Below the pieces are notes generated by a model. That model had not been told where the DNA came from, did no database searches, and was given only the letters and a program-made list of their open reading frames with translations. Shown here in pieces: positions 10,601-19,804 of a stretch of 64,000 bases of DNA. Made by a program: the position numbers and the translations under genes. How positions within the stretch are numbered: position 1 is the stretch's first letter; each line of letters opens with the position of its first letter. The stretch is from Cryptomeria japonica (lineage: Eukaryota > Streptophyta > Pinopsida > Cupressales > Cupressaceae), in assembly GCF_030272615.1 (NCBI RefSeq), contig NC_081414.1:231201733-231265732 (forward strand), read 5' to 3'.

Positions 10601-11937
10601 AGGCCTTGACACAAACCCTCGCGTCTAAATGCTCAGGAATCGTACATCAACAGTATTTGATTGAACAGGTCTCCCCAGACAGGTGGTACGATGACATAAT
10701 TTTCTACCTTCTTAATCAGAAATGCTCATCACACCTCAACCCAGTGCAGAAAAGGGCACTAAGGATGAAGAGTAGCCGTTTCATGCTGCAAGGTGCCGTC
10801 TTATACCGCAGGAATCATGAGGGCATTTACCTGAGGTGCGTAAATGAGGATGAAGCACGCCAGATTATAGAGCAGTTCCATACCAAGTTCGGAACCGGCC
10901 ACGGATCAGGCCTAGCAACGGCTCACCAAATCCTCAGGGCAGGCTATTATTGGCCTTCCTTATTTCGAGACACCCACGAACATGTAAAGAAATGTCATGT
11001 GTGCCAAGTATCCGCAGCAAGGGAGCGCACCCCAGCTATGCCACTCCAACCAGTCATAGAGGTAAGACCATTTGGCCAATGGGCGCTCGACTTCATAGGT
11101 ACAATCAACCCACCCTCCTCTGCGCAACACAGGTACATTCTAACCGCTTCTGATTATTGTACAAGGTGGTCTGAAGCTCAATCGTTGAAACAATGCAATG
11201 CTGATGCTGTTATTAAATTTTTAGAGGAGAATATTATTACACGTTTTGGCTGTCCTCATGCTCTAGTCTGTGATAATGGTTCTGCTTTCACGTCATTAAA
11301 ATTTTCAAATTGGGCCTTCAATTACGGGATCACTTTAAAATTTTCATCTAATTACTATCCCCAAGGTAATGGTTTAGCGGAATCCACAAACAAAAACCTC
11401 CTGAGTGTGATTAAGAGACTCCTAGACAAGAACCCGAGAGATTGGCATACCCAACTCCGATTTGCCCTTTGGGCAGACCGTACCCGATGCAAGGCCGCCA
11501 TTGGAACTTCTCCATACCACTTAGTATATGGTCTTGACCCCATCTTCCCGATACAATTGAGAATACCAACTTTGCAGTTCATGAGCAAATACCTAGGAAT
11601 CGATAACGCTGCGGAAGCCAGGTTGTCCCAGCTGTTATACTTAGATGAAAAAAGAGACGACGCTATAAATAATTTTGCCAAACACCAAGAAGTAGTCAAG
11701 CGTTGGTTCGACAGACGGGCAAAAGTAAAGGCCTTTCGCATTTCCGATCTTGTTCTTTGTTGGGACAAAGCTCATGAAAGAAAGGGAGAGCACGACAAAT
11801 TTGATAATCTGTGGCTCGGTCCTTTTCAAATTTCAGAAATTTTAGGAGAGAATGCATTCCGACTCAGGACCCTAACAGGCGAGGACGTTCCCTTGCCCGT
11901 GAATGGTCAATTCCTCAAGCATTATTTCCAGCCATAG
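7696..11937 (+). CDS. pol: Ty3/gypsy (Tat-like) Pol, 5'-truncated: partial protease, RNase H, RT, RNase H, integrase
   Basis: An uninterrupted frame of about 1413 codons encodes replication enzymes of an LTR retrotransposon. It opens in the back half of the aspartic protease (GMLLSRDW); the catalytic Asp and gag are lost at the hAT junction. An RNase H follows at about 8480-8870 with all four acidic residues visible (FDGS, AEYES, GDSE, ADSLA). Then come RT (about 9400-10000; VYMDDL at 9829) and a second RNase H (about 10255-10620) that has FAS where DAS is expected and lacks the last Asp. Integrase follows, with an HHCC finger (about 10870-11020), a DDE core (ALDFIG, CDNGSAF, GLAESTN) and a GPF module (LWLGPF). 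The C-terminus NGQFLKHYF is Tat-like. No start codon belongs to it. RNase H before RT is unusual. The frame is otherwise intact, suggesting a young copy. Confidence 0.9.
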   Translation, partial: VCSALGLTPTKTNRKVTQLDKSEVTVVGELNNIHMQLTADPRIQMYIDIQVVDIPGAYGMLLSRDWTRVLNGWLHSSFTHMWLPWRGVANQIRIESEPRLKLMITEYNQANETLFLESDLGTYRADVGSMNEVLLVQCSNPVQNCGQIAESYDKEAPSPEEGELFSSLREFFCKCERPASQLNYQDSIANLLLTSWCRVHNAAHSETTCSLCRAALSQACKRHSEVLQTHTLRPEATTPPERQKYGTTGSVTATSKVTSPNQTWTLRFDGSKSKRGAGAGVELISPTGETYLASYRLQFHCTNNIAEYESLIHGLLLATKKGAQILHCFGDSEVVVRQVRRQYTCHDKRLSLYRNRVWDIMESFDAFNIKTIFRSQNQVADSLAQAASTLEPLSMQSLKKFTVELASVPSVPDNITNFQVFNDDKHIIDFITSSDVFATQIIDEEEPQEAEIDIEGVLNLRTNTIPKGMVQLERIFDWDQLKSRKEGTAEGGACDKINIGTQGNQKNVLIGKVCTPQERDGILKNMREFPDIIAWGYEDLKTYDTSVITHTIPLKPDSKPFRQRQRPVNALLEPLIYQEVKKLLAARIVFPVRHSTWVANLVPVRKKSEEIRLCVDFRNLNRASEKDNYPLPSLDEVLQTVNGSQMMSFLDGYSGYNQVMVEYEDRLKTAFTTKWGIFAYRRMPFGLINAGATFQRAMDIAFKDLVGRCIIVYMDDLTVFSKQRADHVNDLRKVFQRCRRFGISLNPRKCMFGVTEGKLLGHVISEKGIAIDPDRIEAILQINLPASKKELKSYFGKINFVRKFITGFAEIVRPLNDMLKKDAKIEWTPITKRAFEEIKQAIVQAPVLVSPDYLRPFYIYSFASEHTCAAILTQRREEKGEHPIAFMSTPLKEAELRYPNIEKQAYALVKAIRKFRHYILRSKIYAIVPDVAVKTLLMQNELGERRGKWVTIIQEYDVEIQPMKLVRGQALTQTLASKCSGIVHQQYLIEQVSPDRWYDDIIFYLLNQKCSSHLNPVQKRALRMKSSRFMLQGAVLYRRNHEGIYLRCVNEDEARQIIEQFHTKFGTGHGSGLATAHQILRAGYYWPSLFRDTHEHVKKCHVCQVSAARERTPAMPLQPVIEVRPFGQWALDFIGTINPPSSAQHRYILTASDYCTRWSEAQSLKQCNADAVIKFLEENIITRFGCPHALVCDNGSAFTSLKFSNWAFNYGITLKFSSNYYPQGNGLAESTNKNLLSVIKRLLDKNPRDWHTQLRFALWADRTRCKAAIGTSPYHLVYGLDPIFPIQLRIPTLQFMSKYLGIDNAAEARLSQLLYLDEKRDDAINNFAKHQEVVKRWFDRRAKVKAFRISDLVLCWDKAHERKGEHDKFDNLWLGPFQISEILGENAFRLRTLTGEDVPLPVNGQFLKHYFQP

Positions 11938-12365
11938 GCTTCCCCAAGCCTTTTTCATTGTGAATAGCGGCTCCGTTTTCCTTCCTTGTCTTAGCTTAGT
12001 TTCCTGTTTTCCTGCTCCGTTTTGGGACCCCTGTCATTTTCTCGAAGGAGGCCTTCGCCATGTACAAACGCTGGTGCAACGCCAGATTACTGTTACCATC
12101 TGTTTTTGGAATCCAAGCTCGGGGAGACTTTTGATTAATGGAGCACCCCATGATCCGCCCGGTTAGATCTAGACGACCTTTCTCTACAAAATCTTGTCCT
12201 AGTCAAAACCTATCCACAATATCGCGATTACTGCACAGATACACATAAAAAACTGCATACAATCAGTTGCTAATCAAAGGGACGCTATATCGATGAAAGG
12301 TCCGTGGCTACACTTCAGCGACCACTGTTATGCTCAATCCCGCGTAGGCTTCACTGCCTACTATT
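11938..12365 (+). other. 3' untranslated region after pol
   Basis: Non-coding sequence between the pol stop and a polypurine tract. No open frame with family similarity is visible on either strand. Confidence 0.5.
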
Positions 12366-12409
12366 CAAAAAAAAAAAAAGAGAAAAGAAGAGAGAAAAGA
12401 AAAGAAGAC
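12366..12409 (+). other. Polypurine tract and proposed start of a long LTR
   Basis: About 42 consecutive purines (A-run, then AGAAAAGAAGAG-type) end in GAAGAC and are followed at 12410 by TGATCAGG. This is the expected layout of a plus-strand primer next to an LTR that begins with TG. It lies about 430 bp after pol and before aORF1, so aORF1 would lie inside the LTR. A second purine run at 12482-12496 (A-rich, then GGGGG) is followed by TAAAAC, a poorer LTR start. Confidence 0.5.
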
Positions 12410-12844
12410 TGATCAGGCGCTCTGAAATCAAGCGTTAAGCGTAAAATTGGCAAAAGGGAATGCAGGCATCTCTGCCGGTATAAAAAGAAAAGGGGGTAAA
12501 ACCTTCTTACCGGAAACAGAGCAATCTCTGTGAGCTAACAGGCGATAACTCCGCCGAGGCTATAGACGCTTGCTGGCAGCGGGGCTCTATCCAGGTTGCT
12601 TTTGGAGTATTAGCCCGTTGGACATCTCGACACAGTGAAACATTGATGCCACAACTTTTTCTAGGCTGGAATGAACCCCATTTGCACACACTAGTTGATC
12701 CGACCTGCGTGTGATTTGATTTGACTATTCACATTATCTTATTTTGAAAGATTCTTCTCCTTCTCTCCTCTCGGTCGTGGTGGTTAACCAGAGATTCTAG
12801 GTTCGATCCGAACTTGCGTTCCCGAAATGACTGGGAGCATTTCT

Positions 12845-12859
12845 CCAGCAGAGTCGCCA
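12845..12859 (-). other. Primer-binding-site-like sequence in antisense
   Basis: On the minus strand this reads TGGCGACTCTGCTGG, close to the primer-binding site used by many plant Tat-type elements, and it is preceded on that strand by ...GCACAACA, an LTR-like CA end. The neighbouring pol is on the plus strand, so this site cannot serve it. It may mark the start of another, inverted Tat element. Confidence 0.45.
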
Positions 12860-13089
12860 TTTGTTGTGCGTTGCACACGCCCCCTGTCGCCGACAGGGTC
12901 CCCCTTTCCAGTTTTGAGTTTTTTGATCGTCATCCCGAGAATTGAATCAGAGTTTCTCGTATCTCCTCGAGCGAGTTCGTGATCAGTCCGTAAGCTGATC
13001 AACGTTGGAGTAATGAACCAATGAGCCCTTTTGACTGATCTGGCTTTCGGGCGTAAATACCGAGAGTTTGTTCCAAAATTTCAAAACTT

Positions 13090-14290
13090 AACATAATGCA
13101 TCTCCTTTTCGGACCCCAGGTCCGAACTTGGCGAAAGTCAAGTTAAGGTAAAAAACGTTATGCGCTCCTCTTTTTGGATTTAAGTGTCCGAAAGTGAAAA
13201 TTCAAAATTTAAAAGCGTAAGGTGGAATACCATTTTCGGACCCCAGGTCCGAAATGTCCAAAATCAAGTTAAAACGTAACGCTGCGCATCCATTTTCGGA
13301 CCCCAGGTCCGAAATGTCCAAAATCAAGTTAAAACGTAACGCTGCGCATCCATTTCGGACCTTAGGTCCGAACTTCAACAAAGTGAAGTTTTAAAACATT
13401 GTGCAAACATCGCATTTCGGACCCTAAATGACAAAGTTAAAGTTTTTTTTTTAAAAGCTACATAAACACCGTTTTCGGACCCTAAGCTCCGAAAAGGGGG
13501 AAGTAAGTTTTAAAAAGCAAAAACGCACACCATACATACTTCGGACCCTAAGCTCCGAAAAGGGCGAAGTAAGTTTTAAAAAGCAAAAACGCACACCATA
13601 CATACTTCGGACCCTAAGCTCCGAAAAGGGCGAAGTAAGTTTTAAAAAGCAAAAACGCACACCATACATATTTCGGACCCTAAGCTCCGAAAAGGGCGAA
13701 GTAAGTTTTAAAAAGCAAAAACGCACAACAAAACGCATACTTCGGACCCCAAGCTCCGAATAAAAAGGGCGAAGTAAGGCTTTAAAAGCAACCATATTAA
13801 ACACGCGCTTCGGACCCTAAGCTCCGAAAAAGGCAAAGTTGGGTTTTTTTTAAACATAACAAAACGCGCATTTCGGACCCCCGCGTCCGAACTTAAACCA
13901 AGGTGAAGTTAAGTTTTAAAACATAGTGCGAACAACGCGCATTTCGGACCCCCGCGTCCGAACTTCAACGAAGGCAAATAAAGTTTTAAAAACATAGCGC
14001 AGCATCCATTTCGGACCCCCGCGTCCGAGCTCCAACAAGGCGAAGTTAAGTAAAAACATAGTGCAAACAACGTTTTCGGACCCTAAGCGTCCGAAATTCC
14101 AAGATGAACGTTTAAAAGCAAAACATAGTGCGATTATCGTCTCCAGACCCTAAGCCTCGAGCGCTGGCAAAGGCGAGGAAATTAACCTTGTGAGATCGCA
14201 TTTCGGACCCCAGGTCCGAACCTCGGCGGGGATGGAAGCTGAAGGCGACACAATCATTTTCGAACCTTAGGTCCGAACACAAAACGAAGG
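13090..14290 (+). repeat. Tandem repeats with palindromic TTCGGACC...GGTCCGAA cores
   Basis: About 14 repeats, each built round a short palindrome (TTCGGACC-ccag-GTCCGAA or TTCGGACCCTAAGCTCCGAA). The most regular part, 13474-13741, has units starting at 13474, 13540, 13606, 13672 and 13741, i.e. 66 bp apart. Flanking units are more diverged, with variant loops (ccccaggtcc, ccccgcgtcc). Tat-lineage elements are known for variable tandem repeats 3' of pol; here the array lies between pol and aORF1. Open frames over it are by-products of the repeat. Confidence 0.85.
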
Positions 14291-14701
14291 CAAAGTTAAA
14301 AGCCAATGCGATCATCTCTCCCGACTTAAGCTCCAAGCTTTAATGCAGAAAGCGAAGTCCAAAAAGCAAGCGAAACTTTAACGCAAAAGGCACAGTTTGT
14401 AACGCGGAGGCCAGGGCGAGCACACCCGCGAAGGTTAGATTCGAAAACCTCCAATTCGAAATTCGAAAGGAACTCTTAAATCCGAAAGCAAGGAGGTAAG
14501 ACACCGCATCATCCTCCCATCAACCATTTAAAATTCAGGTTGTTAGACACAGAACCATGTGAAATTAATAAATCCTCTTTCATCTTCCAAACTGCGAAAA
14601 TTTAAACAGGAAGGATAACCGTTGGGATTCAAATTTTGCAGGGTCATCCGCTCGCCCCGCACGACAAGGTCGGGTAATCACCCATCATTCGCTCCAATCA
14701 G

Positions 14702-15078
14702 GTAAGTACGCCTTATCGCGTACGGTCATTTAAAATGTGTGAATCAAATAGGCAAAATACGCAAAATTTGAAATGCTTAGAGTCTGCATCTCCGTCATTC
14801 GAACATCCAAAATTTAGGATTCATTCCCGAGGTTTGACCGGAAACTGCATCTCTTTTCAAAATTCTCATGTTTTGCCTTTGTTAAAATTAATCAAAAAAA
14901 ATTCGAGAGTAAGAATGCTTAGTCATGAATCTTCAGGAATATGATGCTGTAGAAGTTAATCAGATTGTTAGCCCAGAGTGATATTTAAACTAATCTCGGT
15001 CTGTTGAAACACTTCTGTTATTATCTAACCCGCATCGTCATTCTCGAGTCACCTTGTAATCCGTGTCTGGCTGTGCAG
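14702..15078 (+). other. Probable 5'-UTR intron of aORF1 copy 3
   Basis: A strong donor, CAATCAG|GTAAGT, lies at 14701/14702, and an acceptor, GGCTGTGCAG, ends at 15078, five bases before the aORF1 start codon. Splicing would place the ATG just after an exon junction. Inferred from consensus only. Confidence 0.45.
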
Positions 15079-15083
15079 GATAA

Positions 15084-18000
15084 ATGCCTAAATCAGCGGC
15101 AGAATCATCAAAAACACCCGCTGCAGCAGAAACCTCACGAGCATCCAAATCAGACATCCCACGGAAAGTTGAAAGAATGAAGTATCAGTATCAGAGGGGA
15201 GGGTTAAGAGAGTCAAAGGTCCAGAGTATCTGGGACAACATTGGTGACACCGACCTTGGCCACATTGATATTCAGGATTTCAGGGATCGGGTCTTCTCAC
15301 CCAATGCATATGGCAGGCCTAGGCAAATGCTGGAAAGTGGCATCGCCCAAGCAGCAGGTTTTCCTCCAGCAATCCAGAACTATGAATTAGTAGTGGAAGC
15401 TGCTCGGCATTACGAGCCTAAGTCCAGATTAGTGCTTCTGGAAGATATCACTATTGCCGACTTCTCCCCTGAGGCTATCGGCGATGCATTTGATATCCCC
15501 TTTTCAAATAATCCCATAGCTACAACAATGGACGAGGCACAGGGGGCGTATGATATGAACCCAGCTCGATGCAGGGCACTAATTAACGAAGAATGGTTCA
15601 AAGAAAAAAGGCCTTCAAGCACCAGGATTGTGAAAAAGACCCCCAAAAGTGACTTTCATAATGAACATGGCGATATGGTCACCTTACTTAGCCGAGTCAT
15701 GGGACTCCCTAAGTCCAACTACTTTGAAGAATGGATGTTCTATTTTACAAAACAGGTCTTTGCCGGAAAGTCTAAGTTTGACTGGGCTCAGATCATAAGT
15801 GATAACATCCACGCTCAGCTGATTGAGCTTGAGACAAAGAAGTATTTCACCATGACCTCCTATTTGTTCTATATGTTCGCAAAGAACCAGCCACTGCCAG
15901 GATTAATAATGAAAGGTGAGATCGGGAATGGGCCTGGTCAGGTAAAGGTTTATGATTGCTACCCGCAGCTGCACTACCAGGATATAGCTCAAAGGGAAAA
16001 GAGCAGCCCGGCTTACGCGGTTGGACAGTACGAACGTGTCAACGACGCCTTCACAATGCGTCTAGTCAGGCTAATGCAGGGAGGGTTACACATAAGGCTC
16101 TCGGAGCAAGCTACCATTTTAGTGCAGAGGTATGGGGCCTGGTTTATTCAGTTCCCAAGATTCTCCTACATCCGAATTGCTGGCTTCGAAGGTGCCCCCC
16201 TTCGACTTCCGCGGTACCCAACCGATAAAGTAGTCCTCATGGAAGTGGCAAGGCAATCACGCCCTGCCGGCATATTATTACGAGAAAGCAAGCAGGCTGG
16301 ATTCGCATTTCCAATGATCATAGGCAACCATGATGTCCAATTAAGAACTCCCACCCTAGCAGAAGAGTCCCTTGCAGAGCTAGCCTCTTATGGCCTACAG
16401 GAACATTTCCCAAGAAAATGTTTTGATCATGACAATTTGGCAAAGAGAGCTTACGGTAGGCGCTACAGAACAAAGGAGTCAATTGAAGATTACTGGAAAA
16501 ATTGCTCCGATGATTACGAAGTCAGGCGACGGGAATATTCTAGATTGAGTGTGCAGCAAATGCGACTCTTTGAGTACCGTCGGGTCCCGGATCAGCTCAC
16601 AGACTCGGGGAACTGTCTCCAAGTCCGGGAATTCGAAGCAGTGAGGCATCTCTTGCCAGGCGTTGATTGGTCTCAGGACCCAATCACGGATTTCGAAGCA
16701 GTCATGGCAGCCCCGGCAAGATACACAGATCAATGGTTACAACACCAGATCGAGAGGCTAGTCCATGAAGGGGTCCAGTTTACTTACCATCTGATGGGCA
16801 ATTTCGACTCTCAGTCTTCCGAAGATGGAAGGACATCAGCTGAAAAACCAGAGAAAAGGAAGAAAACTAAGGCTTGCAGAGGGACTCGGACGTCCAAGAG
16901 AACAAGGAGGGAGAAGATTCCCATAAGAAGGCCAGAGACCACTTCATCTTCAGACCCCAGTTCGCTCGATGGTGCCATAGATTTGGATTGCATACCTGCT
17001 CCGCCTTCCCAGAGCGACATAGAGGCATTCCAAGCCAACGATCCTCCTGCTCTAGATATGCCGGACACCGAGCAAAAGGGCCCCAATCCGACTAAGCCGG
17101 GTGACCAGATAGAGGAAGGAGAAATCCCATCCACCCAGGGGATCGAAGTGCATGAACCTACCCAGCAGAGCCGCCATGAATTACTACTCCTCCATGCAGC
17201 CAAGGACGACTCAACTGTCGAAGGGGAACAAAGAACAGACGAGATCCATGAGCTCGAGGGAACCAAGGAGCCACCATCACAGGAAGATATCAGACAATTA
17301 TTCAGTGAGATAGGGGAGAACTCAGATGCAAACAAAGAGCTTCCTCCTTCTTCCACCCCTCCGATGGCGGGACAGCTGTTAATTTGTGATCAGCCAGTTG
17401 AAAGTATGGGAGCACAAGGTGCTAACTTAACCCTATCCTCAACCCAGACGGTGCCTCAAGAGTGGCTGATCGCCAGAGCTCAGCGTAGGGCCGCCACCAA
17501 GGCGCCCATCGACCTTGAAGACATCTTCTCACGAATGGATCAAACAAAAGCAAAAGGGAAGAAGAAACCGAGAACATACTCTAAGATAACCAAGGATGGG
17601 CAAAGGAACCGCACTCTTCATATTGCTACCCCGCCCGTAAACAAGCTAGCAGATCAAATAACCCTGGCAGATTATAGCATTACGACTGTCCCCATCGGAC
17701 GAGCTACAAAAGAGCAAGAAAAGGAGGAATTTAAGGACTCGGTGCAAAACATACTCAGACAGCTCAAGGAAATCACGGCTGAAAAGGACATGTATCGAGC
17801 CCATGCTGAACAAGCCGAGGGATACATCGATAAGCTCCTACGGCCACTACACAACCCCTCTGAATCCCATATTCCCCCAATGGCATTGGCGCAGAGGACC
17901 ACAACTGAATTTGAAGGAATCCGGGATACCGCAAAGGCCGTTAAGGAATGGGTGCAAGACATCAAGAAAAAGGGAGAACAGATCCTTAAAGAAGTAAAGG

Positions 18001-18716
18001 AAATGGCTCTCCATCGAGAGCTCACTCTCGTCAGGTTGTTGGAAGTAAAGAGAGAATCCCTTCACATGCACGAAGTAGCGGCCTCTACCCTTCCCCTCCT
18101 AAGAGCTCTTTTCTGGACACATACACAAATTCCCACACTGCCTGACATCTTGAGTCCCCATAGCATCAGTGTTCTCAAGGAATGGTATTGGACCGTCACC
18201 ATGAAGAACGATGCCCAGGAAATTATTGACAAAGAAAATGACGCGTGTGAGGCGATTCTGGGGAACATGCAAGAACTAGGCAAGACCATCCTCCGATCAA
18301 TGGTTTCGGGGTGGATAAATGACCTGTCCGACAGTGTAATCCGGCCGGATTGGGAGGGAAGATTGGGAGCAGATAAGGCTTCTTATTCCATTGAAGACTT
18401 GAGTTTTGCTGGTCAGTTCCATTCAGACATATTATGCTTCGAGCGTAATCGCTCCAGCTGGAAGGACGGTTTAAGGCACGTGGACCAGTATCTCGAAGGC
18501 ATGCAATACAAAATTCGCCACCCTCCCATGCCACCTTTTAATCCCCTCTTCCAATTATGCATCAAGTTTCAGGAATATGTCCGCGAGGAACGAGCAGCAG
18601 GTCGTGATTTATGGCGAGAATACCTGCATGGCGAAGACCAGTTTCTGCAAAAGGAATGTGAAACCAGAATAGAGAAAGCAGTTTCTCAAAAATGCTTTTT
18701 TCCCTCCAAGTCTTAA
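15084..18716 (+). CDS. aORF1 family, copy 3: intact 1210-aa retroelement protein
   Basis: A large protein of unknown function. The start is the first ATG of the frame, just after a splice-acceptor-like CTGTGCAG. A folded N-terminal half (about residues 30-520) holds family motifs: LLSRVMGL, a tryptophan-rich EEWMFY segment, FDWAQIISD, DCYPQLHYQD and a strongly conserved QFPRFSYIR...LPRYPTD (near nt 16150-16230). An acidic, probably disordered linker follows, with a bipartite-like basic cluster (KRKKTK...KRTRREK, about nt 16855-16920) that could be a nuclear signal. Next is the conserved SKITKDGQ...ADYSITT motif (about nt 17580-17700), then about 300 residues of heptad-like coiled coil. No gag, protease, polymerase or clear membrane segment is seen. 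It sits 3 kb after pol in the same orientation, before a TATA/poly(A) tail. It resembles extra ORFs of plant gypsy elements. Confidence 0.85.
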   Translation: MPKSAAESSKTPAAAETSRASKSDIPRKVERMKYQYQRGGLRESKVQSIWDNIGDTDLGHIDIQDFRDRVFSPNAYGRPRQMLESGIAQAAGFPPAIQNYELVVEAARHYEPKSRLVLLEDITIADFSPEAIGDAFDIPFSNNPIATTMDEAQGAYDMNPARCRALINEEWFKEKRPSSTRIVKKTPKSDFHNEHGDMVTLLSRVMGLPKSNYFEEWMFYFTKQVFAGKSKFDWAQIISDNIHAQLIELETKKYFTMTSYLFYMFAKNQPLPGLIMKGEIGNGPGQVKVYDCYPQLHYQDIAQREKSSPAYAVGQYERVNDAFTMRLVRLMQGGLHIRLSEQATILVQRYGAWFIQFPRFSYIRIAGFEGAPLRLPRYPTDKVVLMEVARQSRPAGILLRESKQAGFAFPMIIGNHDVQLRTPTLAEESLAELASYGLQEHFPRKCFDHDNLAKRAYGRRYRTKESIEDYWKNCSDDYEVRRREYSRLSVQQMRLFEYRRVPDQLTDSGNCLQVREFEAVRHLLPGVDWSQDPITDFEAVMAAPARYTDQWLQHQIERLVHEGVQFTYHLMGNFDSQSSEDGRTSAEKPEKRKKTKACRGTRTSKRTRREKIPIRRPETTSSSDPSSLDGAIDLDCIPAPPSQSDIEAFQANDPPALDMPDTEQKGPNPTKPGDQIEEGEIPSTQGIEVHEPTQQSRHELLLLHAAKDDSTVEGEQRTDEIHELEGTKEPPSQEDIRQLFSEIGENSDANKELPPSSTPPMAGQLLICDQPVESMGAQGANLTLSSTQTVPQEWLIARAQRRAATKAPIDLEDIFSRMDQTKAKGKKKPRTYSKITKDGQRNRTLHIATPPVNKLADQITLADYSITTVPIGRATKEQEKEEFKDSVQNILRQLKEITAEKDMYRAHAEQAEGYIDKLLRPLHNPSESHIPPMALAQRTTTEFEGIRDTAKAVKEWVQDIKKKGEQILKEVKEMALHRELTLVRLLEVKRESLHMHEVAASTLPLLRALFWTHTQIPTLPDILSPHSISVLKEWYWTVTMKNDAQEIIDKENDACEAILGNMQELGKTILRSMVSGWINDLSDSVIRPDWEGRLGADKASYSIEDLSFAGQFHSDILCFERNRSSWKDGLRHVDQYLEGMQYKIRHPPMPPFNPLFQLCIKFQEYVREERAAGRDLWREYLHGEDQFLQKECETRIEKAVSQKCFFPSKS

Positions 18717-19650
18717 AAAGTGCACTTTTGTCCCAAAAGGGTGACAGTTGACTTTTGGTCAACATATTGTAAAGTTTTTTGTGCACTTCCCCTTTTTGGA
18801 TTATTTCAAAGTTGTAATTATCCTTTGGTAGTTATTGCTCCTTTTGGAGTAGTTGTAGATATTTATCTCCCTATTTATGAGTGTGGGTCCCTCTTTTTGT
18901 AAGGATGAATCTAGGCCACTTGTTTAGATTAGATCTTGGCCATTCATCCATTTTTGGAAACCTATTTAAGGGGACTGGTTTTCCCTCATTTAGGAGGAAG
19001 TTCTTGAATTGTTGCGAAAGCTCTGAAGAAATTTTGCAGGAATTAATACAATGGATTGAAATTACCTTCAAATTTCCTTGTGAGTGCATGGTCTCCTTCT
19101 TCATTTAAATTAGAAAGCTTTTAATTATGTCCGTTCATTTTACACAGCAGTTCTTACCAAGCATCTAATAGAATCTCCACAGTCCATACCATTAGAGGAT
19201 AGCTGATTGCTTTTTTCCTTTCTGCATGGTTAATCTGGGCTATTTTATGATTCAGTTCGATTATCAAAAGTACACATATCATGAATATAGAAGTTCTAAT
19301 ATTGTATTTGGTAATATGAAAATCTGGTTTCTCCTTTGAAGATTGCACTAAGTTTATGCAAACATTGTGTCTGAATGACTGATGATGCTTAACCTGGTTT
19401 CCTGGAGGTGTCTGTCTGCTTGGGTAAATCTGTTGTCCTAGTTAATATTTACTGTTCTCTCTCTCTACCCTTCCTTTCTTTCCTCCCAATTTTATCCCCT
19501 TTTTTAGAAATCCACAGTCTTGCTAAATCAGCTTCAAATAAATCAACATCACCTGAAAGAAAACCAAAAGAGGTCCCTGGGAATTCGTATATGAAATTAC
19601 TAATCAAATCGTAAGTCCCCCTTGTGTTTCCAGCATAAACACATCAAGCC
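18717..19650 (+). repeat. LTR-like tail (promoter, R-U5) after aORF1 copy 3
   Basis: Non-coding. It has a TATA-like TATTTAAG at 18963-18970 and an AATACAATGG stretch near 19045. From about 19180 it aligns loosely with the tail of copy 2 (shared 'ccatacca', 'gattgc', 'gaagattgca'). It ends near 19648 in ...AAACACATCA, comparable to the ACATCAACA end of copy 2's tail. With the tract at 12366-12409 this would close an LTR of about 7.2 kb. About 150 bp after it (19651-19804) are unassigned. Confidence 0.45.
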
Positions 19651-19804
19651 ACTGAGAGATCCCGCAGTCAAGACCTGACAAAAGAAACCTTGAGGTAGTC
19701 TCCTTTGATCAAACTTAGAAAACAGCATTAGAGACTTCCTTATCTCAAGAGAGAGTAGGATAATCAGTCGGCTATTCTATTCTGCGTTGGCCGTATGAAG
19801 TTTG

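Noticed and set aside
12795-12815. GGTTCGATCC as the B box of a tRNA gene or SINE
   Set aside because: No A box or acceptor pairing at the right distance. The CCA-like sequence at 12859 is 48 nt away, too far.
13470-13800. Regularly spaced repeats resembling a CRISPR array
   Set aside because: Whole units are repeated with no unique spacers, and this is plant DNA.
13451-13804. Minus-strand ORF with a 22-residue periodic peptide
   Set aside because: It is the translation of the 66-bp tandem repeat, whose length is a multiple of three. No other support.
18731-18745. CAAAAGGG|TGACAG as a polypurine tract and LTR start after aORF1 copy 3
   Set aside because: Short, and nothing comparable follows aORF1 in copies 1, 2, 4 or 5. 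Kept as the main alternative to the 12410 LTR start.
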